DNA of 64,000 bases from Apostichopus japonicus. Its lineage: Eukaryota; Echinodermata; Holothuroidea; Aspidochirotida; Stichopodidae. The notes beneath the pieces are model-generated. The model was not told where the DNA came from, ran no database searches, and saw only the letters and a list, made by a program, of their open reading frames with translations. Where the stretch lies: the NCBI RefSeq assembly GCF_037975245.1, contig NC_092582.1, positions 3,566,501-3,630,500 on the forward strand, read 5' to 3'. Shown piece after piece: positions 9,901 to 19,700 of this stretch; the first letter of the stretch is position 1, and each line of letters opens with the position of its first letter. Both the position numbers and the translations under genes were made by a program.

Positions 9901-10803
9901 GTCTAACTCAGGTAATTATCATCACAGCATCTCTGATTTCTTGCAGAGGTCAGATAGAATCTGTATACCATGGTGATTGCACGTATTGTGCATGTGTTTT
10001 ACGTATACATGTGATGACAACATCCCAATAGTACATGATGGTTTACTTTCATATATGATGTATGGATCCATCTTAGAGTGAGTTCAAGAGCCTGATTGTT
10101 TTTCAAATAGGTCATTTGAGGTCACTACAGGTAATGCCTTCAAAAGCAAAGCTTGGATGAACCTCATATTGGCCTATAGATCCTACTTAGTGAATACTGG
10201 AAATCTTAGTTTCTCATGGAAGTTAAAACTCATTAGATGTCATTTACTCCAAAAGTAAAGATTCGACAATTCTTTTAGTGAGTTTGTTCTGTTCTACCTT
10301 GTCTGCTCTTTATTCAAGATCGCCCAGTTGCGACAATTATTTTTCTATACTGCACTGTCATGTTCCACTTCATAGCACTCGAAGTGTAAGCTTGAGCAGT
10401 ATGAATATCATCTTTCTATTCATGAATGTTGGAAACTGTTTGTACTGTCAATACGAGTACTTTAAAGCATAAAAACGGGAGGACAGTGGGGTATTTGGAA
10501 ATTGTCCTAACTGGCTGTGAACATGTAAAGTTTGATGGATATTCAAACAGTTCCTTTATTCTTTTAGATCTGTTCTACCTTGTCAGTTTTTGCATAAATA
10601 CGAGAGTATATTAATGTAAAAGTTGATGAATATTCAAAGACTCACACCTTTCACCTGTTCCATTCACAGAACTATCCCCAGCACCAGATCTTTATAATCC
10701 ACGTGTCAAATTTACCTCGTCCAAACCGCACCGTCCAGCCTTCACCATCCAAGGAATAAGACGACCCAAGAGTCATGCTTTGGGACCTCATGCAACTTTC
10801 TGA
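126..10803 (+). CDS. STPGR-repeat (ODF3/SHIPPO-like) ciliary protein, 8 coding exons
   Basis: Joined exons: 126-927, 1311-1611, 3489-3556, 4293-4436, 4827-4909, 6077-6197, 9786-9911, 10670-10803. The total is 1,779 nt, a multiple of three, giving 592 residues plus TGA. All introns are GT-AG and every phase matches. Residues 1 to about 390 are acidic and Ser-rich with no domain I recognise, apart from an amphipathic helix at about 72-90. Four degenerate sperm-tail PG-rich repeats follow, led by PGPCRY (about 407), WPSPAN (467), PSPSEY (about 512) and PAPDLY (about 552), each followed by a YTFGNK, SFTIGVK, SFSMTF or AFTIQG core. Family members bind axonemal or other microtubules, often as inner proteins, so a role in cilia or sperm tail is likely by family. 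The start is chosen at GCAAAATGG just after a 3' splice site at 102. I cannot say which vertebrate STPGR gene is the orthologue. Confidence 0.85.
339..395 (+). other. Possible PKA regulatory-subunit anchoring helix (AKAP-like)
   Basis: Residues 72-90 of the STPGR protein have small or aliphatic residues in the spacing A..IV..VL..VI..L, on an amphipathic helix with acidic residues before it. This spacing fits the RII-anchoring pattern of A-kinase anchoring proteins. It is inferred from pattern only. Confidence 0.35.
1311..1611 (+). CDS. STPGR gene exon 2
   Basis: The acceptor is TCTATCTCAG and the donor is ACAAG|GTACAAT. The exon codes for about 100 residues that are basic and rich in Ser and Pro (AMPQGIYISNHPMHYRN at the start). 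It enters with two bases that complete GCA and leaves with AG, completed to AGA by the next exon. A hAT MITE begins eight bases past the donor. Confidence 0.8.
1619..1993. mobile_element. 375-bp non-autonomous hAT MITE
   Basis: The element starts CAGTGGCGGAGCG and ends CGCTGCCACTG, which are imperfect terminal inverted repeats of the hAT type. It is flanked on both sides by GGTACAAT (1611-1618 and 1994-2001), a perfect 8-bp target duplication as expected for hAT. It has no coding capacity. The inside holds a C-run and a GC-rich end unlike the AT-rich surroundings. Confidence 0.9.
2002..3488 (+). other. Rest of STPGR intron 2
   Basis: Apart from the MITE before it and the LINE remnant inside it, I see no conserved coding. 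A GC-richer patch at about 2620-2810 may be part of another repeat, but I cannot name it. Confidence 0.5.
2864..3360 (-). mobile_element. LINE remnant (reverse-transcriptase C-terminal part), broken
   Basis: Read on the minus strand, 3290 to about 3180 translates as AYLGITIDNKLNYHKHID, and farther on comes KPIITYGC and then NKALRICLNTPSYIATRK. These are the usual landmarks at the end of non-LTR retrotransposon RT regions (YLGxxxDxxLxxxxH, then ITYGC, then QNKALR). Several frame changes and stops show that it is dead. It lies antisense in intron 2 of the STPGR gene. Confidence 0.7.
3489..3556 (+). CDS. STPGR gene exon 3
   Basis: A 68-nt exon between TTTTTTCAG and GTAAGT. It codes for ERTEKQRMMSTYYEERSPSK plus two leucines, in frame with both neighbours. 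It has no repeat motif of its own. Confidence 0.8.
4293..4436 (+). CDS. STPGR gene exon 4 (first PG-rich repeat)
   Basis: Acceptor TTTCTGTTACAG, donor AAAGGA|GTGAGT. This is the clearest repeat: DTPGPCRYTPNNQPLY followed by SPRYTFGNKYYER, which matches the STPGR pattern of PGPxxY and an aromatic core. It enters and leaves in phase 1. Confidence 0.88.
4827..4909 (+). CDS. STPGR gene exon 5
   Basis: Acceptor TTTCTTTCAG, donor AGG|GTGAGT. It codes for GRTAFSKTWFNSENNFTTK and the lead-in to the next repeat, ending in phase 0 so that exon 6 continues directly with WPSPAN. Confidence 0.85.
4985..5715 (+). repeat. 20-bp minisatellite with 160-bp higher-order units
   Basis: About 36 copies of a roughly 20-bp unit resembling TTGGTGGCTTATATGATTTA or TAAGTGGTTTGTATGGTTTG. 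The variant TAGGTGGTTTACATGGTTTG recurs at 5141, 5301 and 5461, so groups of eight units repeat every 160 bp. The array lies in intron 5 of the STPGR gene. Confidence 0.93.
6077..6197 (+). CDS. STPGR gene exon 6 (second repeat)
   Basis: Acceptor TTGTTTTCCAG, donor AGAG|GTGAGT. It codes for WPSPANN and then TYPSFTIGVKSKYSINKR, a degenerate PG-rich repeat in which PGP has become PSP. A 44-bp VNTR begins about 30 bp beyond the donor. Confidence 0.85.
6228..6486 (+). repeat. 44-bp VNTR, left part
   Basis: About six copies of a unit containing AATTGAGCTAGATAGTGGCT followed by CCCACTGCC and CTGTGGCCTC. The same unit resumes at 9376-9490, so the array was one block before the 2.9-kb element inserted. 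Confidence 0.9.
6542..6735 (+). repeat. 97-bp direct duplication
   Basis: Two nearly identical copies start at 6542 and 6639 (GTCTGGTTCGG...), ending in TTTATCTAGAGCAT. The duplication lies inside the hAT-like element near its left end. Confidence 0.9.
7990..8537 (-). pseudogene. Broken ORF inside the hAT-like element, unknown product
   Basis: On the minus strand, from a possible acceptor TTGTTCACAG at 8538, one frame runs through CEARFERLEDKFDVPM to a GGGG run near 8293. The next frame then runs on through GEDRAPALAETTAEAGKGSK and ALEALNEDNLISQTLLSSP to TGA at 7990. Joined by one frame change this is about 180 residues of protein-like composition, Ala/Glu/Ser-rich. It does not resemble a hAT catalytic core, and I do not recognise it. 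It could be cargo or an accessory ORF. Confidence 0.4.
8690..8840 (+). repeat. AT-rich short tandem repeat
   Basis: Degenerate copies, about 29 bp each, of AATACAATTTAAAACAGTTA with A-rich spacers. Confidence 0.8.
9049..9118 (+). repeat. 10-bp microsatellite
   Basis: About seven copies of CATATATGTT, with one T-to-C change. Confidence 0.92.
9376..9490 (+). repeat. 44-bp VNTR, right part
   Basis: About two and a half further copies of the unit seen at 6228-6486, resuming directly after the hAT-like element. Confidence 0.88.
9786..9911 (+). CDS. STPGR gene exon 7 (third repeat)
   Basis: Acceptor CCTTTATTTAG, donor TCAG|GTAATT. It codes for EPSPSEYNPSKADGVKYNK and then APSFSMTFRHRG, a full repeat length with PSP in place of PGP. 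Phase 1 at both ends. Confidence 0.87.
10670..10803 (+). CDS. STPGR gene exon 8 (fourth repeat and stop)
   Basis: Acceptor CCATTCACAG. It codes for LSPAPDLYNPRVKFTSSK, RPAFTIQGIRRPKS and a C-terminal tail GPHATF before TGA at 10801-10803. The protein therefore stops just after a repeat core. Confidence 0.87.
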
Positions 10804-13227
10804 TCGTCATCATGAATTATTCCCGAGAAGAGGAAACTGGAAAGCTCACAGGATCGCCATTTCTTATATATATCAGAGCCTAGAGCGCCCTCACTACATT
10901 GTGTAGAGGAACCCGATGCCCTCAAACCATGACATGTGAATTTGGATTCTTTTGAGATTTTTATTCTGAAAGGAGGCCGGAAACTACTCTCAGGGCAGTG
11001 CTTTGAGAAGACTTAACGAACATAACTGACTGCTCCCTTTATGTAGTGTCTTTACATCTCCTAACATTGAAATGGTCCTAGTTTCATCAAGATTGTTTCA
11101 TGCAATTCTTAAAATCAGTGAGATCTTTGATTCCAGTATAAATTGGTACTCACTGTGACTTTTGATTTGATACTAAATTTAAATCAGATTTATCCAATAA
11201 GTCTAAATCTACGTGTGCAGTCTTTGGCTATATTATCACAGTTCACACTGTGGTTCATTATTGGTGGGTTTTTTATTTTGAATAGCATATAAAATATCTA
11301 TATTTTGATGTTTACTTTTGTATAATTTCCTGAAGGATTAAACAGACAGAGGTTCAAACACACATGTCTACCACTTTACTTGAGTTACTTGTCACATAAA
11401 ACAATAGGTAAGCTTTCATCACTCGATACTTGGCATGAAAGTACCTGTAGCTGCTGACTTGTATCCCCAGCAAAGAAATAGTTTGTCCAGAAGGTAAGTC
11501 GTTCCCTCGTAAGTAGCCCCACTACTCAAGTTGGGATAATATGTGGTTAAAAGCTGGGGACTTGTATTCCTGAGTTATTTAGTCTTTGGTCCTTTGAAAT
11601 GCTGAAAATACCAAAACGCTCTTCATGCGAACAGCCCATGAGCATATGACAGGCGGGCGTTTGTGATATATGACCCAACATCATGCACGAGTAACTAGGA
11701 TGGGAGCAGGTACAAATGGGTTTGCAATTGCCTCAGGATATCATTAACTTTAATGAAAACTTGAATGGGTGGAGCGACAAGTGATATAAACTTCCTACTA
11801 CGACTACTTGAGGGATAGAAAGAGGTAAGCTCTGGAAATTGGATGGGAAGGAAGGAAAGGAGGGTGTGATGGGTGGAGTTGCATATTTCTGGAACACTTA
11901 CTACCTTATTTGGAATTGGGGGGGGGGGGGTCAGAAGCACAATGTCCAACCTTTATTTTGCCCATCTCAGGAGTGTTAGTGATCAAGCCAAAAAAAGTAA
12001 AATACCACATTATATTGCTGTTTCTACTATTATGGCTGTATTTGATAACATTTTATGTATACATAATCATCGGGTGTTTTTTTAGAGTAAATACATTTAT
12101 TGAAAGCCTTAAGCTCACATGTTAAATACTGACATCACTCCCCATTAACAACATTTACAAAGAGAGAACATTACTTTACAATATATACAAAGATGCTAAT
12201 ATTATCATTCAAAATATGAAAGGGAAAAAAAAAGAGCCTATGTACATAATAAGTAGGTTGAGCTTTATTTAATACACACATCCACAACCTTTGCATGTCT
12301 TATTAGAATTCAATGTCAATTGGAAGAGAAGGTGAAAAAAAACCAAAGACGAAAAACAGAATAAATTCCAACCAGCGGAGATAATAATAAGCAGAGTGGC
12401 CAGCCACAGCACTTCTTAACAAAGCAGACAAAACAATTATGGAGGTAAAAATAGGCATACTATATATATATCACTAGGGGCTAACGCCAGATGATGAATT
12501 CAAAGCATTGTCATACGACCACCACAACAGTAACTATTGGTAAATACTACAGGAAGTGATATTAATCATTTATCCACTACAATAAAAAAACCACAATATC
12601 ACAAAAAGTTTTACGTTAAGCATGGCAAGCATACTACAACTAGAATTGCTTTCCACTATTTTATTTTAACATTTTCTTGAGCTTTGCTTTTTTAATACAC
12701 CTACCTAAACATCATTTTGATGAATCAGTTCACACTAAACTAATAGGTCCTTAAGAAATGCCTATAATCCTTCTCCCTCACCCCCGCCACTCAGCCCTTC
12801 CCCCCTCCCCACACCCACACATTTAGTCACTATTCATATTCCATTGTACTGCTTAGCAGCATCTAAGGCAGTGTGCTTGCATTGAATACACTATAACAAC
12901 CGTTTGTCACATGCTTCTTAGCTGAGGTTAGAAAATTGCAGGATAACAGTCAACAACATTCCTTCATAAACAAATATGCATGCATGCAGTCTGTGGAGTT
13001 CATTATAACGAGGAAGAAAACGATAGCATTTCTATAAAACTCAGAGAAAATAAAATGCCCACAAAACTTGCTATAATAACAATTTTTCATTCCAAAACTA
13101 TTAAACAAAACAAAAAAATAAATTTTTAATGAACTACAATAGTTTTTTTTTTACCGTATCAGGTGTTTCTAATACAGGTAGGCAAATTGATTTGCTTTGC
13201 ATAATACAAAATAACAAGATCCCAAGG
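10804..13227. other. Sequence between the converging genes, probable 3' UTRs
   Basis: It lies between the stop of the STPGR gene and the transposon-like block. It must hold the 3' UTR of the STPGR gene and perhaps the end of RAPGEF1 transcripts. An ATTAAA on the + strand lies near 11336, and TTTATT (AATAAA on the minus strand) lies at 12096. Neither is proven as a poly(A) signal. No conserved ORF is visible. Confidence 0.4.
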
Positions 13228-14030
13228 GCACTGTGGTTCCTTGCTTGGGGTATATGACAATACACATATTATCAAGCAAGATTGGGCTCAAATAGTCCAA
13301 GCAATTGTGGCCCTACATGTACGCATAAAGTAACCAACACTATAGCCAACACTTTTGTGATCACAAAATGTGATCGGATTTTTGATCAAAAGGCACTTTT
13401 GAGATCTAAATATGGCGTCGAAAATGTAAGAAGTATAAGGTCACCTACAAGCGGGTCAACAGATATGATAACATTGGTGACCACAGATGACATGACCTTT
13501 AAGTTTGAAAATGTTCCACCACCCCATTCACAACTTGTCCCAAATTATCAACCGTGTCACACCTTGGTATTGGGATTTAATTGCATTAAATGTCTAAAAC
13601 TTAACTTTGAACTTGTATACATAACTTCACACACAAAGGTCACCCGTAGGTCAACCAATTGACATTTTTGATCGGTGAGACCTAAACGGAGCATCAAAAC
13701 TCTAAAAATTCAAACATGTTTTCTTTGCCCATTTTCTAAATAAAAAATACTAGTTTTTTAACATTAGCTGACCTTTGGTGACCTTGGATAACATGACCGC
13801 TAAGTTGGAAAATATTCCCCTATACCATTCGCAACTTGTCCAAAAAAATCAACCTTGTCACACCTTGGCACTGGGAGTTATTGCCTGAAATGTCTGAAAA
13901 TTAACTTTGACCTTGTATAACTTCACACACAAAGCTCATCGAGGGGTCAACCTGTTGACATTTATGACCAGAAGGTACCTTTAACATCTGAAAATAGCAT
14001 CGAAACTGTAAAAATCCCCAAAACACGAAA

Positions 14031-14064
14031 AGGTCACCAGAGGTCAAATTGAGGTCAAGGGTCA
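14031..14064 (+). promoter_or_regulatory. AGGTCA half-site cluster, copy 1
   Basis: AGGTCA, 4 bases, AGGTCA, 5 bases, AGGTCA, 1 base, GGGTCA, all in one direction. The spacings equal DR4, DR5 and DR1 nuclear-receptor sites. The same arrangement recurs in two more repeat units. Regulatory function is not shown. Confidence 0.4.
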
Positions 14065-14429
14065 CCCAGATGTGGGTGGACAATTGGATTACGTAGAAGC
14101 AACTCCCAACCCTAACTGACAATTCGTTCTCAAGTTATCGCAAAAATACTAGTTTTTTATCATTAATTGACCTTTGGTGACCTTGGATCACATGACCGTT
14201 AAGTTTGAAAATATTACCCTATACCATTTGCAACTACTCCAAAAATATCAACCATGTCACACCTTGGAACTGGGAGTTATTGCATTAAATGTCTGAAAAT
14301 TAACTTTGACCTCGTATAACTTCGCACACAAAGGTCACACGGGGGTCAACCCATTGACATTTATGATCAGAAGGTACCTTTAACATCTGAAAATAGCATC
14401 GAAACTATAAAAATCCACAAAATACAAAA

Positions 14430-14463
14430 AGGTCACCAGAGGTCAAATTGAGGTCAAGGGTCA
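14430..14463 (+). promoter_or_regulatory. AGGTCA half-site cluster, copy 2
   Basis: Same four half-sites and the same 4/5/1 spacing as at 14031-14064. Confidence 0.4.
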
Positions 14464-15088
14464 CCCAGATGCGGGTCGACAATTGGATTACATTGAAGCA
14501 ACTCACAACCCTAACGGACAATTTGTTCTCAAGTTATCGCAAAAATACTAGTTTTTTATCATTAATTGACCTTTGGTGACCTTGGATCACATGACCGTTA
14601 AGTTTGAAAATATTCCCCTATACCATTTGCAACTTGTCCAAAAATATCAACCACGTCACACCTTGGAACTGGGAGTTATTGCATTAAATGTCTGAAAATT
14701 AACTTTGACCTCGTATAACTTCGCACACGAAGGTCACACGGGGGTCAACCCATTGACATTTTTGATCGGAAGGTACCTTTGGTATCCAAATCTAGCATCA
14801 AAACCAAACATTTTCTTTTTTGCTCGTTTCCTCCCAAAATAAGCACATTTTTTCTAATGTGACCTTTGACCTTTTGACCTTGGTTTCAGATGTAGTTTAA
14901 TCTCCTGATTCCAAAAAACAAAACGACAAGTCTGTGCAACCATCCTAACTCCGACCGAAAAACTTTGACCCCATATAACTTCGCACATAAAGGTCACACG
15001 GGGTCAACCTATTGACATTTATGTTCAGAAGGTACCTTTGACATCTGAAAATAGCATCAAAACTGTAAAAATCCCCAAAAACATGTAA

Positions 15089-15122
15089 AGGTCACCAAAG
15101 GTCAAATTGAGGTCAAGGGTCA
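15089..15122 (+). promoter_or_regulatory. AGGTCA half-site cluster, copy 3
   Basis: Same four half-sites with 4/5/1 spacing. The first spacer is CCAA rather than CCAG. Confidence 0.4.
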
Positions 15123-15503
15123 CCCAGGTGCGGGTCGACAATTGGATTACATTGAAGCAACTCCCAACCCTAACGGACATTTCGTTCTCAAGTTATCGCA
15201 AAAATACTAGTTTTTTATCATTAATTGACCTTTGTTGACCTTCGATCACATTACCGTTATGTTTGGAAACGATGCCTTACCCCATTCACAACTACTCCCA
15301 AAATATCAACCATGTCGGACCCTGTCAATGGGAGTTATTGCTGTTTTTAATATATTGGTTTTTGGCATCTAACTGACCTTTGGTGACCTTTGCAGGCACC
15401 AAAAACAATAGGGATCTTCCTCTTACTATGGGCTATCCACCCAACAAGTTTCATCATGATACATCATTTCCTTATTGAGATATCGTGTACACAAGCCAAG
15501 CGT

Positions 15504-15506
<3 letters not shown>

Positions 15507-15548
<42 letters not shown>

Positions 15549-15563
15549 ACACACACACACACG
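15507..15563 (+). repeat. (CA)n microsatellite
   Basis: About 27 CA dinucleotides with one interruption near 15543. Confidence 0.95.
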
Positions 15564-15610
15564 CCAAGTTGAACGCATAGGTTCCTTGCTTTGCAAAAAG
15601 CAAGGAACCA

Positions 15611-16593
15611 AAAATGGTAATTATATACCATCAGTTTGCAATTTGAGAACAATGCTTACAAAGATGACAGACTAAATATATTGCGTCCTCTTAAAATGAG
15701 TATTTTTTTAATTATTAAAAAGACTCTTTTGTAATCAAGGTCTGTTTTCTCAGCAATGCATATTTTGCTAAAACTACTACAGTTCATGTATTCTATTATT
15801 AAAATATAATTGCTTGAGCTTCCAACACTGCATTCAATCCAGTCACAGACAGTAACACAACAGAGGAAATGTCTCCAGGCTTGTTGGTAAACAACTTATG
15901 GCGCAAATCCACTCACATTACTACTGAATTCTATACTGTCTGTAGAAACATCACACTCGAGGAGATGTAATATATGTACCCTTACCACAACTTCACCACC
16001 GAACATCACCTAACTTCACCACCACTAACTTCAAGCCCATATTCTTATACGTAAATTAGTGCAGGCCTAGGTACAAAGTATTAATACTATTCATTCACTG
16101 CCCAGAGCTTCTCAAGCCATTGTTGTTCTAACAGGACACAAAATTATCTTCCATAGTTGCATAACCCGATGAGATGTTACACTGCAAACCATAAGTTGCT
16201 TTTAGACCATTTTAGCTCATTTGAACGATGAAATCTATCTCCTTAGTCAACAGGTTCCAGATGAGAATAATAATATTGGCGTATGAAGAGGTTTGTCACA
16301 ATCGACCTGCAAATGGGGGGGGGGGGGACAGGTTGGCCCTCTAGGAACCCGGTTGCTAGAGTGTAGAGCTATAACCAACTCGATAGCTAAACCAATTGTA
16401 AGCTGCACTCTTTTACCTTCAATGGAGTTTGATTGTGACAGTATCATGGTAATGTCATCACTCTGTTTGAATACTTCAACAAGTTTGCGGGAGTCATCCT
16501 TGCACAAATGACAGTCACCTTTGACATGGTATCAGTTACAGGGGACTAATACACAATGCCTCATGCACCATTTCATCGGTTCAGTTTGATTGG
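15611..16593. other. Probable RAPGEF1 3' UTR or flank
   Basis: It follows the RAPGEF1 stop on the minus strand. It holds a G-run at 16316-16328 and no conserved ORF. The extent of the UTR cannot be fixed from sequence. Confidence 0.35.
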
Positions 16594-16735
16594 TCAATGG
16601 GCTTTATTGGCCCTGCCTCTCGTCTGTGGTTTTATCTCCTTAGACAGCTGCCACATGGCTTCCTCGTCCAAGCAGTCGTTGAAATCGTTAAAGAATGCAA
16701 GAATCTTGTCGTCCTTCTTCAGAGTATCATATTGT
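16594..16735 (-). CDS. RAPGEF1: RAPGEF1 last coding exon
   Basis: Acceptor CTCAATTTCAG. It codes for QYDTLKKDDKILAFFNDFND, then EEAMWQLSKEIKPQTRGR and NKAH before TGA at 16596-16594. The tail is shorter than in human C3G by a few residues. Confidence 0.93.
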
Positions 16736-19700
16736 CTGAAATTGAGAATGACATTGGTTTGCTTTAATAACCGAGTACATAAAACATTCACAGTAGTAGT
16801 AGGTACAATGCTCTTTAATAGCCAGGTTAAACTTGCAATACTTTCCAATATTTGGGACAAACACAAACTAGCAGCATTCCACCACTTCTGAGCTTTGCTT
16901 CAGGTGACATATATATATTTTTGATATTTAAATAGGGAAGTCAAAGGATCAATATTTAAACATCGAGAATGATACATATTTCGACGCCAATGGGGAGGGG
17001 GGGAGGAGAATGAGGGTGGAAATTATCCTCTTACGTTTGCTTGAACCTTCTCATGCTGTCCATGATGTTGAAAAACTGCCAGCACTTGATGAAGTTAACG
17101 TTATCAGAGTCTGGAAGCTTGTCTGGATTGCCAATGTGGACAAAGGTCATATCCTGTAGTATCAGACCACTGACAAAAAGACAAAACAATCATCACAAAT
17201 AATTAATCATATTTTCCAATTTGTTCCAATTCCAATTATTTCCTCATTGATCACGACTGATTTCCTTAATTTTACATCAACTGTTTAAAAAATTACATCA
17301 ACTGTTTCATCTCCAGAAAGTACAAACCTTTGAAGTATAAATGTGACTTGTACTAGTCTCCAGAAAGTATAATTTTGGGAAAGTTAATTACTGCAAGTAG
17401 TTGGCAACTTAACATATAAATAAAATGATGCAATCAGGAAGCCTTCTCTTGTAAAATAGTATTTTGCATTGGACATAAGATTAAAGCAATTTTCACATTT
17501 GGACAAATTTTTTGCCCGAGTACTACTAAATCACAAACATGCATTCAGACACCAAACTTAAGCTACCAAATGATTTGGAATGAGATGTTAAGTTGTTCCC
17601 CATGGCAACGATAGAGAACATTGAACCAAACACCAAATGCTCCATGTACAATCACTACTGAAAAACCCAATGACTTAAACTGACCCTATCGCAGCCTATA
17701 GCAGCTTTCAGAGTTGACCATGAATTTGCTATTCCATTTTAAATTCCCATAACAGTGTAGGAGGCCATTGGGAAGTTTTGACCATTTCCCATACCAGTGA
17801 ATCAAATGCAACCCACTGGGATTCATTAATTAGCTAATGCAATGGGATTCATTAATTAGCTAATGCTAGGTTACAAGAAAGACAGAAGATATCTCACAGG
17901 TATGGGATGCATGGAGGCTCCGCAGCGGCAAGGGCATCCCGGTAAGCCTTGAAAGATGAAGAACTATCGATCAGGGCAGAATACTCCTTGAGGCCCTAAT
18001 AAATAGAAGAAAATTAAATCAATGAATGTACTCCGTCAAAACAGAAGTTGTAGGACCTGAACAAAACCCCCCTGTTATTGAATGTACTCCATCAAAACAG
18101 ATGTTGTGGTAACTTATACTCACCCGCAACTATTGTTTGGTCACGACCATTTAATCTGTTGCACCCATTAAATTTAAATGACAAACAAACCTTGTAATCG
18201 GAGAATAATTGTCACACATTTTCAGTTTCATTATAACGTTCTTAGAAATAAGTTGTAACAAAACTAAACCTGTCAAGCATACAAACAAGGTACGGCGCAT
18301 ACAAACAAGGTACGGCGCATACAAACAAGGTACGGCGCATACAAACAAGGTACGGCGCATACAAACAAGGTACGGCGCATACAAACAAGGTACGGCGCAT
18401 ACAAACAAGGTACGGCGCATACAAACAAGGTACGGCGCATACAAACAAGGTACGGCGCATACAAACAAGGTACGGCGCATATAAACAAGGTACATGTAGT
18501 AGAAAGAGAAAAAGATATAGTTACTATTATTATAGGAGCGCAGTAAGATAGATGACTTACCTCGACAGTCTGTTTCTGCCAATCTAGCCTTCGTACCGGC
18601 GCAGAGTCCAAAGCAGAGAGAACCGCCAAGTAAGAGTTAAAGTTGTTCATCTTCTTCAAATGCTGGTGGGGGGGGGGAAACAATCAATTGATAAATATCA
18701 GGCTTTACTTATCAATGCTATTATGTAGTAAATCCAACACTCTCATCACATTTTCCATTGGCAAGTGAATCAGACGATCTTGCAACCACGATATGACTTT
18801 TAGAAAATACGGTGACGGATTGAACATGTCCCCAGAATTGTTATCTTGGACAAAATACTCGTATGTGGATGGGGTGTTCCAACCTCGGACATTTAAATCG
18901 TAGGATAATCAAAACACAGATCCTTGATGACAACTTTGGGGGGAGGGGAGGGGTCAAAATCCACTGCAACTAACATGGTTTTCTGATTGGTCAAATATTA
19001 CCATGGTGCATCATTTAAAATGAGACAATGCCACATAACCTCAAGATCTGCTATATGAAGCAACCTCAACTTTCATGTTCTTACAAAAGACACAAAAGTA
19101 ACCACCTTTCTGCTTTAATTCCATACATTTGCAAGTTTGTTAACGAACAGAATAATAATCTTATAAGAAAGTTTGTTTTCCATGAGTAGTAATTTAGACT
19201 CTTACCTTCATAATCTTGATGAACTTTATCAACAACTTTTCTCTATCTTGAGCTTTGGTCTCTTGTAAAATCAACGATCGAACCCTAAAAAGATGGAAAA
19301 ACAAAATAGATTAATAACTTGCGACTCTAGACAACATGTATAACAAATGAAATCTTGGTGAAATATGCCATTTCAAGCATCAGGGGATCAATTCCAGCAA
19401 TTTTTCCCCAAAGGAACATCTCCTAGGGATCAAAACAGTGTCATAACCATATCATATGGAAAGGCTTATATAGTTAACTAACACATTAAATTGAGGTAAG
19501 GAATAGGTACACAAAATTCCTACCTACCTAAAGTATTATTTTCAAATGGTCAAATATGTTAAAATTCCATCGCCTCCCTAGCTGGAATTATGGGACAAGA
19601 ACAAGCGCTAGGCACTTGAATTCATACCATCTTTGTTCATGAAATATAATAATGATTTGATAACGGCTACTTTCTTTTCCAATGCTGGTCTTGGTGAACT

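Larger units (their letters stand above)
13229..15610. mobile_element. Transposon-like element with tandem ~400-bp internal units
   Basis: The left end TGGTTCCTTGCTT (13 bp from 13228) is matched by the inverted right end AAGCAAGGAACCA at 15599-15610. The right end also forms its own hairpin with GGTTCCTTGCTT at 15580. No clear target duplication is seen. The inside is four to five diverged copies of a unit spaced about 400 bp (TGACCTTTGGTGACCTTGG at about 13770, 14168 and 14569, with later shorter copies near 15224 and 15373), followed by a (CA)n tract. No ORF looks like a transposase. The family is not identified. Confidence 0.6.

Noticed and set aside
16603-16608. AATAAA on the minus strand just before the RAPGEF1 stop
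   Set aside because: It lies inside the coding sequence (Ala-Asn-Lys-Ala), too early to be the natural poly(A) signal.
18281-18493. CRISPR-like appearance of evenly spaced 20-bp repeats
   Set aside because: The units abut with no unique spacers, and the context is a eukaryotic intron.
18151-18683. Long minus-strand ORFs of 72 to 143 residues over the 20-bp repeat
   Set aside because: They come from the tandem repeat, whose unit lacks stops in all frames; only the part at 18561-18662 is a real exon, in the frame that gives NNFNSYLAVLSALD.
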